Origin: Gemmiger formicilis
GTDB lineage: Bacteria > Bacillota > Clostridia > Oscillospirales > Ruminococcaceae
NCBI RefSeq assembly: GCF_016900095.1
Contig: NZ_JACJJP010000027.1
Location: forward strand, 1 to 44,908
DNA: 44,908 nt
Direction: 5' to 3'
The notes beneath the pieces are model-generated. The model was not told where the DNA came from, searched no databases, and worked only from the letters and a program-made list of their open reading frames with translations. Positions 14,711 through 24,400 of the stretch are shown piece by piece (the first letter of the stretch is position 1; every line of letters begins with the position of its first letter). Both the position numbers and the translations under genes were made by a program.

Positions 14711-15190
14711 ATGGAAGAATTGCTGCATATTCTGGAAAAGAACGCCCGCCTGCCGGTGGAAGACATTGCCGCCATGATGGATAAGACCCCGGTGGAGGTT
14801 GCTGCCATGATGGACGAAGCGGTGGAAAAGGGCTATATCCGCGGATACGAAGCCCTGGTGGACTGGGAGCGCGCCGGCGTCAACCTGGTGGAAGCCTCCA
14901 TCGAACTGCATGTGTCGCCCCGCAAAAGTCGCGGCTTTGACGAAATTGCCTCGGTCATTGCCAGCTTTGACGAGGTGGACAGTGTGCTGCTCATGAGCGG
15001 CGGCTACGACCTGCAGGTCACCATCAAGGGCCGCAGCTTCCAGGAAATCGCCCTCTTTGTCGCCAAGCGTCTGTCTCCGCTGGACGATGTGCTGTCCACG
15101 GCCACCAGCTTTGTGCTGCGCACCTACAAGCGCGGCGGACGGATGTACCAGAATGAAGAAGCTGACGACAGGGAGTGTACGGTGCTGTGA
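14711..15190 (+). CDS. Lrp/AsnC-family regulator, AlaR-like
   Basis: The 159-residue protein has an N-terminal DNA-binding helix-turn-helix region (about 1-55) and a C-terminal RAM/AsnC ligand-binding domain. The latter shows the DEVDSVLLMSGGYDLQVTIKG segment near 90-110. The ATG at 14711 has AGGGGAG 7 nt upstream. Its stop overlaps the aminotransferase start by one base (TGATG). In Bacillus the AlaR regulator and AlaT transaminase form the same kind of pair, so control of the downstream aminotransferase by alanine or another amino acid is likely by analogy. Confidence 0.88.
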   Translation: MEELLHILEKNARLPVEDIAAMMDKTPVEVAAMMDEAVEKGYIRGYEALVDWERAGVNLVEASIELHVSPRKSRGFDEIASVIASFDEVDSVLLMSGGYDLQVTIKGRSFQEIALFVAKRLSPLDDVLSTATSFVLRTYKRGGRMYQNEEADDRECTVL

Positions 15191-16374
15191 TGAATTACGA
15201 CCAACTGCTTGCGCCGGCTGCCAAGGAGATGCGGCCGTCCGGCATCCGCAAGTTTTTTGATTTGGCGGCGGATATGCCGCATTGCATCTCTTTGGGGGTG
15301 GGTGAGCCCGATTTCAAGACCCCCTGGAGCATCCGGGACGCGGGCATCCGCAGCCTGGAACAGGGCCGGACCAAATACACCGCCAACGCCGGCCTCAAGG
15401 AGCTGCGCGCCGAAATCTGCCGGTATCTGAACCGGCGCATGGACCTTTCCTATCAGCCGGAAAATGTGCTGGTCACGGTGGGCGGCAGCGAGGCCATCGA
15501 CATGACCATCCGCGCCCTGGTGGCTCCCGGGGACGAGGTCATCATCCCGGAACCCTGCTTTGTCTGCTACGAGCCCATCACCCAGCTCACCGGAGGCGTG
15601 CCGGTGCACATTGCCACCAAGGCGGAGGACGAATTCCGCCTGACCCCGGAAGCCTTGCGCGCGGCCATCACCCCCCGCACCAAGCTGCTGATCCTGCCGT
15701 TCCCCAACAACCCCACCGGTGCCGTCATGGATCGCCAGACCCTGGAAGGCATTGCCGAAGTGCTGCGCGGCACCGACATCATGGTCCTTTCGGATGAGAT
15801 CTACGCCGAGCTGACCTACGGCCTGGACCGCCATGTGAGCATTGCCAGCCTGCCCGGCATGAAAGAGCGCACCATCGTGGTCAACGGCTTCAGCAAAGCC
15901 TATGCCATGACCGGCTGGCGCCTGGGATATGCGGTGGGCCCGCAGCCGGTGATCTCGGTCATGACCAAGATTCACCAGAGCTGCATCATGTCTGCCCCCA
16001 CCACCAGCCAGTATGCAGCCATTGTGGCCTTGCGCTCCTGCGATGATGAAATCGAGATCATGCGGGATGAGTACAACCGCCGCCGTCGGTATGTGGTCAA
16101 GGCTCTGAACGATATGGGCCTGACCTGCTTTGAACCCCGGGGCGCCTTTTACGTATTTCCCTGCATCCGGGTCAGCGGCCTGACCAGTGAGGAATTCTGC
16201 GAACGGCTGCTGCGGGAACAGGAAGTGGCCATCGTCCCCGGTGATGCCTTCGGCGCGTCGGGAGAGGGCTTTGCCCGTATCAGTTACGCCTACAGTGTGG
16301 ACCATCTGGAAACGGCCATGCGCCGCATCCGCCGTTTTCTGGACGAACACGGCTGGCTGAAGGACAAACAATAA
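15190..16374 (+). CDS. PLP-dependent aminotransferase, class I/II (AlaT-like)
   Basis: The 394-residue cytosolic enzyme has fold-type I aminotransferase motifs: the N-terminal GVGEPDF segment, PFPNNPTGAV in the middle, DEIYAEL, and the PLP-lysine region NGFSKAYAMTGWRLGY. A C-terminal substrate-arginine segment (EGFARISYA) is also present. The exact substrate is not fixed by these motifs. The coupled Lrp-type gene points to an alanine or aspartate transaminase of the AlaT/PatA type. I chose the ATG at 15190, which overlaps the regulator stop and is best explained by translational coupling. GTG codons at 15175 and 15187 in the same frame are less convincing. Confidence 0.88.
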   Translation: MNYDQLLAPAAKEMRPSGIRKFFDLAADMPHCISLGVGEPDFKTPWSIRDAGIRSLEQGRTKYTANAGLKELRAEICRYLNRRMDLSYQPENVLVTVGGSEAIDMTIRALVAPGDEVIIPEPCFVCYEPITQLTGGVPVHIATKAEDEFRLTPEALRAAITPRTKLLILPFPNNPTGAVMDRQTLEGIAEVLRGTDIMVLSDEIYAELTYGLDRHVSIASLPGMKERTIVVNGFSKAYAMTGWRLGYAVGPQPVISVMTKIHQSCIMSAPTTSQYAAIVALRSCDDEIEIMRDEYNRRRRYVVKALNDMGLTCFEPRGAFYVFPCIRVSGLTSEEFCERLLREQEVAIVPGDAFGASGEGFARISYAYSVDHLETAMRRIRRFLDEHGWLKDKQ

Positions 16375-16398
16375 ACCCGAGGAAAGGGGAGATCCCCT

Positions 16399-17307
16399 GT
16401 GCAAACCAAAAAGATCGTCACCGTGCTGGCCCCGGCCAAGCTGAACCTGTCCCTGGACGTGGTGGGCACCCTGCCCAACGGATACCATGATCTGGACATG
16501 GTCATGCAGACCATCGACCTGTACGAACGGCTGGAACTGCGCCGCAGCCCTTACCTGAACCTGCGCATGCCGGGCAGTTTTGTGCCGGTGAATGATAAAA
16601 ACACCGCGGTCAAGGCAGCCCTGGCCTTCTTTGACTATACCGGCCTGCTGGCCGGGGTGGACATCACCATCCACAAGCAGGTGCCGGTGCGCGCCGGCAT
16701 GGCCGGCGGCAGTGCCGACGCCGCCGGTGTGTTGGTGGGCCTGAATGAATTGTACGGCGCCCGCCTTTCCATGAGCGAACTCTGCGCCATCGGGGCAGGC
16801 ATCGGGGCGGACGTGCCCTTTGCTCTCATGGGCGGTACCTGCCGGGTACGGGGTGTGGGCGACCTGCTCAAACCCCTGCCGCCCTGCCCGGACTGTTGGT
16901 TTGTGGTGGTCATGCCCAGTGTGGGCATCTCCACGCCGGAAGCCTTCCAGCGGTACGACCAGATGGGCAGTCCGGTCCATCCCGACTGCGAGCGGCAGGA
17001 AGCCGCCGTGCGGGCAAATGACCTGCAAGGTGTCTGCGCCGCGGCGGGCAATGCCCTGGAACACTGCTCCGGCGCCACCGAAACCCCGGCCATCTGCGCC
17101 CTTCTCAATGAAAACGGCGCTCTCACCAGCCTGATGACCGGTTCCGGGGCGGCGGTTTTCGGGGCGTTTGCCCGGGAAGAACAGGCCCGCACCGCCGCCG
17201 ATGCCCTGCGCAGCCAATATAAACAGGTGTATGTGGCCAGGCCCACCCGGGGCGGCGCCTTTGTGCGCCCCACACCCCGCCGCCGGCCCGGACCCGCCAA
17301 CGTGTGA
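16399..17307 (+). CDS. ispE: 4-diphosphocytidyl-2-C-methyl-D-erythritol kinase
   Basis: IspE phosphorylates CDP-methylerythritol in the MEP pathway to isopentenyl diphosphate. The 302-residue GHMP kinase has the N-terminal APAKLNLSLDVVG with its catalytic lysine (about 11-23), the ATP loop PVRAGMAGGSADAAG (about 97-111) and the GADVPF aspartate region. Translation starts at GTG 16399, preceded by AGGGGAG at 7 nt. It follows the aminotransferase by 24 nt and ends before a hairpin that also covers the spoIIR ribosome site. Motifs and length are normal. Confidence 0.95.
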   Translation: MQTKKIVTVLAPAKLNLSLDVVGTLPNGYHDLDMVMQTIDLYERLELRRSPYLNLRMPGSFVPVNDKNTAVKAALAFFDYTGLLAGVDITIHKQVPVRAGMAGGSADAAGVLVGLNELYGARLSMSELCAIGAGIGADVPFALMGGTCRVRGVGDLLKPLPPCPDCWFVVVMPSVGISTPEAFQRYDQMGSPVHPDCERQEAAVRANDLQGVCAAAGNALEHCSGATETPAICALLNENGALTSLMTGSGAAVFGAFAREEQARTAADALRSQYKQVYVARPTRGGAFVRPTPRRRPGPANV

Positions 17308-17342
17308 ATTATGTGAAACCCCGTACGGGGCTGCATCCAAAA

Positions 17343-17380
17343 CGCCCCTTTCGCCCATACTGACGGCGAAAGGGGTGTTC
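17343..17380 (+). terminator. Hairpin at the ispE end overlapping the spoIIR ribosome site
   Basis: A 13-bp stem (17343-17355 with 17365-17377, one wobble, 9-nt loop) is followed by the weak U-tract TTCTGTTC. Its right arm holds the AAAGGGG that is the only ribosome site for spoIIR (ATG at 17386). It may act as both a weak terminator and a translation lock on read-through mRNA. Confidence 0.6.
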
Positions 17381-17385
17381 TGTTC

Positions 17386-18006
17386 ATGAAATACTTATCC
17401 AATTTTTCCCGCCGTGTTTCCCCGCGCCGCGTGCTGGAAATCGGCTTTGCCGTCGCCTTCGTACTGACCGTCCTGCTCAGCGCTTCGGCGGCCCGATACC
17501 GGGCGGTCTGCCGGGACATCTGCCGGGATACCCTGCGCCTGCATATCCTGGCCAACAGCGACACGCCCCGGGACCAGCGGCTGAAACTGCAGGTCCGGGA
17601 CGCCGTGCTGGACACGGTGGCCGACCTGACCGCCGACGCCCGGAGCAAGCAGCAGGCGGTGGCGTCGGTGCGGGCGGCCCTGCCACAGCTGAAAGCCATC
17701 GCCGAAGAGGTGGTGCAGGGGCGGCAGACGGTGGCGGTGCGGCTGGAAGAAATGCCCTTTGACGCCAAGGACTACGGCACCTTCCGCCTGCCCGCCGGAA
17801 ACTACACGGCCCTGCGCATTGAGCTGGGGCAGGCAAAAGGCCACAACTGGTTCTGTGTGTTGTACCCGGCCCTGTGCGTGGGCAGCAGCGAGGCCCGCTA
17901 TGCGAGTGCCGAGGAAAATGCCCTGGTGTTCGGCGGGTACGAGGTGCGTTTTGCCCTGTGGGATGCGGCCCGGGGCCTGACCGACCGGCTGGGCTCCCAA
18001 CCCTGA
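17386..18006 (+). CDS. spoIIR: Stage II sporulation protein R
   Basis: SpoIIR is the forespore-made signal that activates the SpoIIGA protease, so that pro-sigma-E is processed in the mother cell. The 206-residue product has an N-terminal basic stretch and hydrophobic segment (about 17-36) for export. The family motifs are LRLHILANSDTPRDQ (about 50-64) and the later GHNWFCVLYPALC (about 148-160). A short AAAGGGG box precedes the ATG by 10 nt and lies in a hairpin arm. The gene is followed by addB after 32 nt. Its presence suggests an endospore-former or a recent descendant of one. Confidence 0.92.
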   Translation: MKYLSNFSRRVSPRRVLEIGFAVAFVLTVLLSASAARYRAVCRDICRDTLRLHILANSDTPRDQRLKLQVRDAVLDTVADLTADARSKQQAVASVRAALPQLKAIAEEVVQGRQTVAVRLEEMPFDAKDYGTFRLPAGNYTALRIELGQAKGHNWFCVLYPALCVGSSEARYASAEENALVFGGYEVRFALWDAARGLTDRLGSQP

Positions 18007-18038
18007 TTCTTTACTTTTCCCTGTGAAAGGCGGTTTGT

Positions 18039-21000
18039 ATGCTTACCTTACTTCTGGGCCCTTCGGGCAGCGGCAAGTCCACCCGGCTGCGGGCGGAACT
18101 GAAAGCCCGCGCCGAAAAGGGTGAGCGCAGCATCCTCATTGTGCCGGAACAGTTCACCTCCTCCACCGAGGGGGCTCTCTACCGCACTCTGGGAGATACC
18201 CTGTCCGGGTATGTGGAAAGTTATTCCTTCACTTCCCTGGCTGAGGCGCTGCTGCGTCGGTACGGCGGGGCGGCGGTGCCCACCCTCACCGAAGCCGGTC
18301 GGGCGGTGCTGGTGCGCCGGGCCCTGGATTCTCTGCTGGACAAGGTGGTGTACTACAGCCGCCAGCGGCACAGCGCGGCTTTCTGTGAAAAGGTCGCCCA
18401 GACCATCGACGAGCTGAAAAGTGCCGGTGTGACCCCCGCCCGGCTGGCCGAGTACGCCCGGGCCCCCGGTGCGGACACGGACAAGCTGGGGGAACTGGCC
18501 CTGATCTATGAAACCTACGAAAGCCTTTTGGCCGGCACTGCCATGGACCCCGGTGACCGCCAGGAACAGGCGGCCCGCCGCCTGCAGGAGGCCGACGGCG
18601 GCCGGGAGTTTTTTGCCGGCCGTGCCGTGTACATTGATGAGTTCGATACCTTCAACGCCCCCAAGCGGGCGCTGCTGGCTGCCATCCTCTCGGCAGCCGA
18701 CCTGAGCGTCAGCCTCTGCTGCGATCATCTGCAGGAGACCGACGGCGGGGTGGGGCTGTTCAGCGGGGCCCGCCAGGTGGCGGCCACCCTGCGGCGCATG
18801 GCCGGACAGGCGGGGGTGCCGGTGCAGGTGGAAACCCTCACCGAGGACTACCGCCATACCAAGGCCCCGGCCCTGGCGGAACTGTCCCTGCTGCTGGCCG
18901 ACCCCGGCTATACCCCGGAAGGGACGGTCACGGCGAAGGACGGGGAACGCCCGGCTATCTGCTGCTGCAAGGCGGACAGCCGCCAGGGAGAAGCCAAGGC
19001 CGCGGCGGCCGCCGTCAAGGCGTTGGCCCGGCAGGGGGTGCCCTACGGGCGCATGGCGGTGATCTGCCGCAATGCCGAGACCTACCTGCCGGCGGTGCGG
19101 TATGAGTTCCGCCTGCAGAACATTCCGCTGTTCTGCGACGAAGCCACCACTCCCGAAAACACCGCCCCCGCCCGGGCGGTGCTGGCGGCGCTGGACCTGC
19201 TGCGGGGCGGCATCAACGGCACGGCTTTGCTGCGCCTGCTCAAGACCGGGCTGGTGCATCTGCCCGAAGAGCAGGCCTGTGCCCTGGAAAACTACGCCTA
19301 CACCTGGCCCCTGCACGCCGAAGACTGGCGGGCCCCCTTTACCCGCAATCCCTCCGGCTATGTGGACAACTGGTCGGAGCAGGACCGCACCGACCTGGCC
19401 GACGCCGAAACCGCCCGCAGCTTTCTGGTGGGGCGGGCCCAGACCTTCCTTGACAAGGCCCGGGGGGCAGCGGTGGGGGAGATGACCCGGCGGCTCTACC
19501 TGTTCTTGCAGGCCCTGGGCACCGAGGACTCCCTGCAGCAGCTGGCCGAGGAACTGCGCACCAAGGGCATGCTGCCCGCCGCCGACGAGGCCCTGCGGGA
19601 ATGGAACGTGGTCACCGGTCTGCTCAACGAGCTGGTGCGGCTGCTGGGGGAGGACCAGACCCTGACCCCGGCGGAGTACGCCGACCTGTTCACCCTGCTG
19701 CTGCGCACCACCGATATGGGACATATTCCCCAGAGCCTGGACAGCGTGATCTTCACCACCGCCGGACGCATGCGTCTGCCCGAAACCGACGCCTGCTTTG
19801 TGCTGGGCCTGGCGGAAGGGGAGTTTCCCCAGACCCCCGGTGAGCAGGGCCTGTTGACCCACGCTGACCGGGATACCATGATGGCCCAGGGGGCCGATCT
19901 GCCCGACTGCTTTGAAAACCGGGTCATCCGGGAACAGGTTTGCTTTTACAAGGCTTTGACCGCTCCCGGCCGCTGGCTGTGGCTGTCCTGGCCCGGCGGC
20001 GCGGCGGGATTGCCGGTGACGGCAGCCCTGGCCCCGGCCCTGGACCTGCTGGAGGTCCCCAGCATCGAGCCCGACCCTGCCGACCTGGGGGCTACCCCGG
20101 CGGCGGCCCTGGACCTGTTGGGCAGTGTTTGGCAGCAGAATACCCCCCGGCGGGCGGCGGTGCTGCAAGCCTTGCAGGATGCGGAAACCACCGAAAACGC
20201 CGCCCCCGGCTTTGCGGCCGTGCAGCGGGCGGCCCGCCGGGAACCCGCCACGGTCACCGATACCAAAGCCCTGGAAAAGCTGCTGGGACCCCGGCTGCAT
20301 ATCAGCCCCACCCGGTTCGAGCGGTATGCCATCTGCCCCTTTGGCTATTTCATGCAGTATGTGCTGCGGGCCCGCCCCCGGCAAAAAGCCGAGCTGGCCC
20401 CCAACATCAGCGGTACCCTGACCCACTGGGTGCTGGAGCAGGCCTTGCGGCGGCAGGGAGAAACCTTCCGCACCCTGAAACCGGAAGAGATCGAAACCCT
20501 GGTCAACGACCTGGTCAAGGAATATGCCGACGCCAACCTGCCCGGGGCGGGGGTGCGCATGCAGTATCTGCTGGAGCGCATCAGCCGTAACCTGGTGGGT
20601 TTGCTGGGCTTCATCCAGCGGGATATGAACCAGTCGGGCTTTCAGCCGGTGGCCTTTGAGCTGCGCATCGACGACCGCCCCGACCCGGACAACCCCGATG
20701 CCCCCCGGGTAGACCCGGTGGAACTCACCGACGGCGCCGGGCACACGGTGCGGGTGGTGGGCACCATCGACCGGGTGGACGCCATGCCGCTGAACGGCCG
20801 CACCTGGCTGCGGGTGGTGGACTATAAGACCGGCAGCAAAAAGTTTGACCTGAAAGAGGTGTACCACGGCCTGGACTGCCAGATGCTGCTCTACCTGTTC
20901 ACCCTGGAACGCAACGGCGAAAAACTTTTCCCCGGGGCCGCGGCGGCGGGGGTGGAATACCTGCTGGCCGACCCGTCTCCCACCACCGGGGCCCGTCCCC

Positions 21001-21386
21001 AGAGCGGGGAAGGGGAGAACCCGGAACCGCCCACCTATCCCCTGGACGGTCTACTGGTGGAGGAGGAGAGCATCTACCGCGCCATGGACACCCGGGGCAC
21101 CGGGGAGTTTGTGCCCCTGAGCTTCAACGCCAAGAGCGGGCAGGTCAGTGCAGCCTCCCGCAAGCATCTGGCCTCGCCGGAAAAGCTGGCCCGCATCCGG
21201 GACCACCTGGACGAGCTGCTCACCCGCATGGCCGACGACCTGTACGGCGGCCGCATTGCGGCGGAACCCTTTGTGCCGGGGGGCAGAAGTCCCTGCCAGT
21301 ACTGTGACTACCGCTCGGTCTGCCGCCATGCGGACGGTGAGAACGAGCGTCTGCCCGATACGGGGGAGGACCCCTTCGAACCGTGA
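18039..21386 (+). CDS. addB: ATP-dependent nuclease subunit B
   Basis: AddB pairs with AddA as the Chi-regulated helicase-nuclease that resects double-strand breaks for RecA. The 1115-residue protein has the N-terminal Walker-A segment LGPSGSGKST (about 6-15) and a C-terminal RecB-type nuclease (VDYKTGSKKFD, near 925-940). The four iron-sulphur cysteines are the first in AICPFGYF (near 767) and CQYCDYRSVC near the end, giving C...C-x2-C-x5-C as in Bacillus AddB. AAAGGCGG lies 5 nt before the ATG. addA follows 36 nt downstream. Length is close to that of Bacillus AddB. Confidence 0.95.
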   Translation: MLTLLLGPSGSGKSTRLRAELKARAEKGERSILIVPEQFTSSTEGALYRTLGDTLSGYVESYSFTSLAEALLRRYGGAAVPTLTEAGRAVLVRRALDSLLDKVVYYSRQRHSAAFCEKVAQTIDELKSAGVTPARLAEYARAPGADTDKLGELALIYETYESLLAGTAMDPGDRQEQAARRLQEADGGREFFAGRAVYIDEFDTFNAPKRALLAAILSAADLSVSLCCDHLQETDGGVGLFSGARQVAATLRRMAGQAGVPVQVETLTEDYRHTKAPALAELSLLLADPGYTPEGTVTAKDGERPAICCCKADSRQGEAKAAAAAVKALARQGVPYGRMAVICRNAETYLPAVRYEFRLQNIPLFCDEATTPENTAPARAVLAALDLLRGGINGTALLRLLKTGLVHLPEEQACALENYAYTWPLHAEDWRAPFTRNPSGYVDNWSEQDRTDLADAETARSFLVGRAQTFLDKARGAAVGEMTRRLYLFLQALGTEDSLQQLAEELRTKGMLPAADEALREWNVVTGLLNELVRLLGEDQTLTPAEYADLFTLLLRTTDMGHIPQSLDSVIFTTAGRMRLPETDACFVLGLAEGEFPQTPGEQGLLTHADRDTMMAQGADLPDCFENRVIREQVCFYKALTAPGRWLWLSWPGGAAGLPVTAALAPALDLLEVPSIEPDPADLGATPAAALDLLGSVWQQNTPRRAAVLQALQDAETTENAAPGFAAVQRAARREPATVTDTKALEKLLGPRLHISPTRFERYAICPFGYFMQYVLRARPRQKAELAPNISGTLTHWVLEQALRRQGETFRTLKPEEIETLVNDLVKEYADANLPGAGVRMQYLLERISRNLVGLLGFIQRDMNQSGFQPVAFELRIDDRPDPDNPDAPRVDPVELTDGAGHTVRVVGTIDRVDAMPLNGRTWLRVVDYKTGSKKFDLKEVYHGLDCQMLLYLFTLERNGEKLFPGAAAAGVEYLLADPSPTTGARPQSGEGENPEPPTYPLDGLLVEEESIYRAMDTRGTGEFVPLSFNAKSGQVSAASRKHLASPEKLARIRDHLDELLTRMADDLYGGRIAAEPFVPGGRSPCQYCDYRSVCRHADGENERLPDTGEDPFEP

Positions 21387-21422
21387 TCTTTCTTTCCATC
21401 CTTTGATTTGCAGGTGTTTGCC

Positions 21423-24400
21423 ATGTCCAATCCGACCATTCAATTCACCCCGGCCCAGGCCGCGGCCATCCGTGCCCGGGGCGGCAGTCTGCTGGTCAGT
21501 GCCGCCGCCGGTTCCGGCAAGACCCGGGTCCTGGTGGAGCGCGCCGTGGGCCTCATCACCGACCCCGTGCACCCGGTGGAGGCCGACAGCCTGCTGATCA
21601 TGACCTTCACCAACGCCGCGGCCGCCAAGCTGCGGGCAGATATCACCGCCCGCCTGCTGGCCGAAGTCCGCCGCCATCCCGGGGACAGCCGCCTGCGCCG
21701 CCAGCAGCTGCGGCTGCAGCGTGCCTCCATCGGCACGGTGGATGCCTTCTGTCTGCATTTTGTGCAGCAGCACTTTGCGGCCCTGGACATTCCCCCGGAT
21801 TTCGAGACCGCCGACGATGCCACCCTGGGCCGCCTGCGCCAGGACACCCTGGCCGCCGTGCTGGAAACCGCCTACACCGACCCGGATTTCCGCGCTTTCG
21901 CCGATCTGTATGACCGGGGCCGCACCGACGACACCGCCGGGGCGGTGGTGCTGGAACTCTACGACTTTACCCGCACCCTGCCCCACCCGGATCGGGCGCT
22001 GGACGACTTCGCCGCCATGTGGGCGGGGCAGCGGCCCCCCCAGGACACCCTGTGGGGCAAGGCACTGCTGACGGCCGCCGCCGGGCGCACCGCGGGCGCT
22101 TTGCGCCTTATCGACGCGGCCATCGCCTCGGCCACCCGGGACGAAGCCGCCGACCGGGCCTACACCGCCGTGCTTCTGGATGACCAGAGCAAACTGCAGC
22201 TGCTGGGCGAGCGGCTGCAGCGGGGGGACTGGGACAGCGCCGTGCAGGCCCTGGACCTGTTCAGCCAGTGGCAACGCCCCGGGCGCATCAAGGGCGGCAA
22301 GGACCAGAACCCCGCCGCCCAGGCCGCCAGCGAGCTGCGGGACCGGGCCAAAAAGCAGGTGGAAAAGCTCCGGACCGACTTCCTCCTCTGCACCGCCGCA
22401 GAATTTGAGGCCGACCGCCGCCGGGCGGCCCCCTTGGTGGCGGCGCTGGTGCGGGTGGTGCGGCAGTTCTCCCGGGCGTATTTTGCGGCCAAACTGGAAG
22501 AAAAGGTGTTGGACTACGCCGACTACGAACATCTGACCCTGGACCTGCTCCAGACCCCGGAAGGAGAGCGCACACCCCTGTGCCGCACGGTCAGTGCCCG
22601 GTATTCGGCGGTGCTGGTGGATGAATACCAGGACACCAACGCCCTGCAGGACGCTATCTATTTTTCTCTGGCCTCACCGGAAGGGGACAACCTCTTTTTC
22701 GTGGGGGACATCAAGCAGAGCATCTACCGCTTCCGCCAGGCGGACCCCACCGTCTTTACCGAAAAACAGTCCGCCTGGGCTCCTTACCAGGAACTGGAGG
22801 GCGGCATCATGACCCGCCCGGCCACCATCGCCCTGGACGCCAACTTCCGCAGCGCCCCGGCGGTGATCGAGGGGGTCAACTTCCTGTTTGAACAGGTCTT
22901 TTCCGCCGAGCTGGGCGGTATTGCATACGGTCCCGGCCAGCGGCTGGTGGTGGGCAAGCCCGGGGACTACGCGGGCGCCTGCGAACTGCTGGTGCTGGAC
23001 GGCTGCACCGACCCGGCCGCCGACGATGCCCGGGCCATTGCCGCCCGCATCGCCGCCATGAAGGCGGAAGGGTTCCTCGTGCGCGGCGGGGAGGGAACCC
23101 GGCCTTGCCGGGACGAGGATTTCTGCATCCTGCTGCGCAGCCGGGGGGATTTCCCGGTGTACGAGGCCGCCCTGCGCGCCGCCGGCATCCCGGTCTTTGC
23201 GGACGCCGCCGCCGACCTGCTGGACACCCCCCATGTGCGTCCCTTCGCGGCGCTGCTGCGCATCATCGACAACCCCGCCCAGGACGTGGAACTGTCGGCG
23301 GTGCTGCTCAGCCCCATGTACGACTGCCGCCCCGACGATCTGGTGCGGCTGCGGGGCAAGGTGCCCGGGGGCAGCCTGTATGCCGCTGTGCGCCAGGGGG
23401 ACCCGACCCGGTTCGGCCCCTTTCTGGAGGACCTGCATACCTTCCGCCGCCTGGCCCGCACCCTGCCGGTTCCGGCGCTCATCGAAGAACTTTTTGCCCG
23501 TACCGGATACCTGGCCGCGGCGGGGGCCATGCCGGACGGCGCCCGCTGCCGGGAGGACCTGCTGGCCTTTGCCGCCTGGGCCTCCGCAGCCGGTGCCCGG
23601 GGTCTGCCCGCCCTCATCCGGGCCATGAACGCCGCCCAACAGAACGGGGGCGTCAACCCCGGCGGCGGGGGACAGAGCCGTCCCGGCTGTGTCTCCATCA
23701 TGACGGTGCACCGTTCCAAGGGACTGGAATTTCCGGTGGTTTTTGTGGCGGGCACCACCCACAAATTCAACCAGAGTGATGTCATCCGGCCGGTGCTCTG
23801 CCACCGCAGCCTGGGGGTGGGTCTGACCCTGCGGGACGGCACCAAGGCCAGCCGGTACAAGACCTTGCCCTACGCAGCCCTGGCCCAGAGCATCCGGGCC
23901 GAAACCCTCAGCGAGGAAATGCGGATTCTGTATGTGGCCCTCACCCGGGCCCAGGACGCCCTGATCATCACGGTGCCCTGCAAGAACCTGGAACGGGAAC
24001 TGTCGGTGCCGGCTTTGTGCGCGGCAGCCGGGGCCACCGGCGCCGAGACATTGCAGGGGTTCCAGAACTGGGCGGGCTGGCTGCTCACCGCCGCCCTGTG
24101 CCACCCGGCGGGGGAACCGTTGTGGAAGTACACCGGTTTCCTGCCCCATTACGCGGAAACCAAAGCCCCGTTGACCCTGCAGGTGCAGAACCCGCCGCCC
24201 CCGGCCGAAGCCGCCGCGCCCCAGCCGGAGGCCGCGCCGGACCAAACTCTGCACCGGGCATTGCTGCAAAACTTTGCCTGGCAGGACCCGGCCGCACCGC
24301 TGTACCACATTCCGGCCAAGGTCAGCGTTTCCGCCGTCACTCACGCCGCCCGGGATGTGGCCCTGGAACGCCCGGCCTTTATGCAGAAATCCGGCCTGAC

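Noticed and set aside
18048-20867. 939-codon minus-strand open frame opposite addB
   Set aside because: Gln/His/Gly-rich shadow of a GC-rich gene; addB on the other strand has its iron-sulphur and nuclease motifs.
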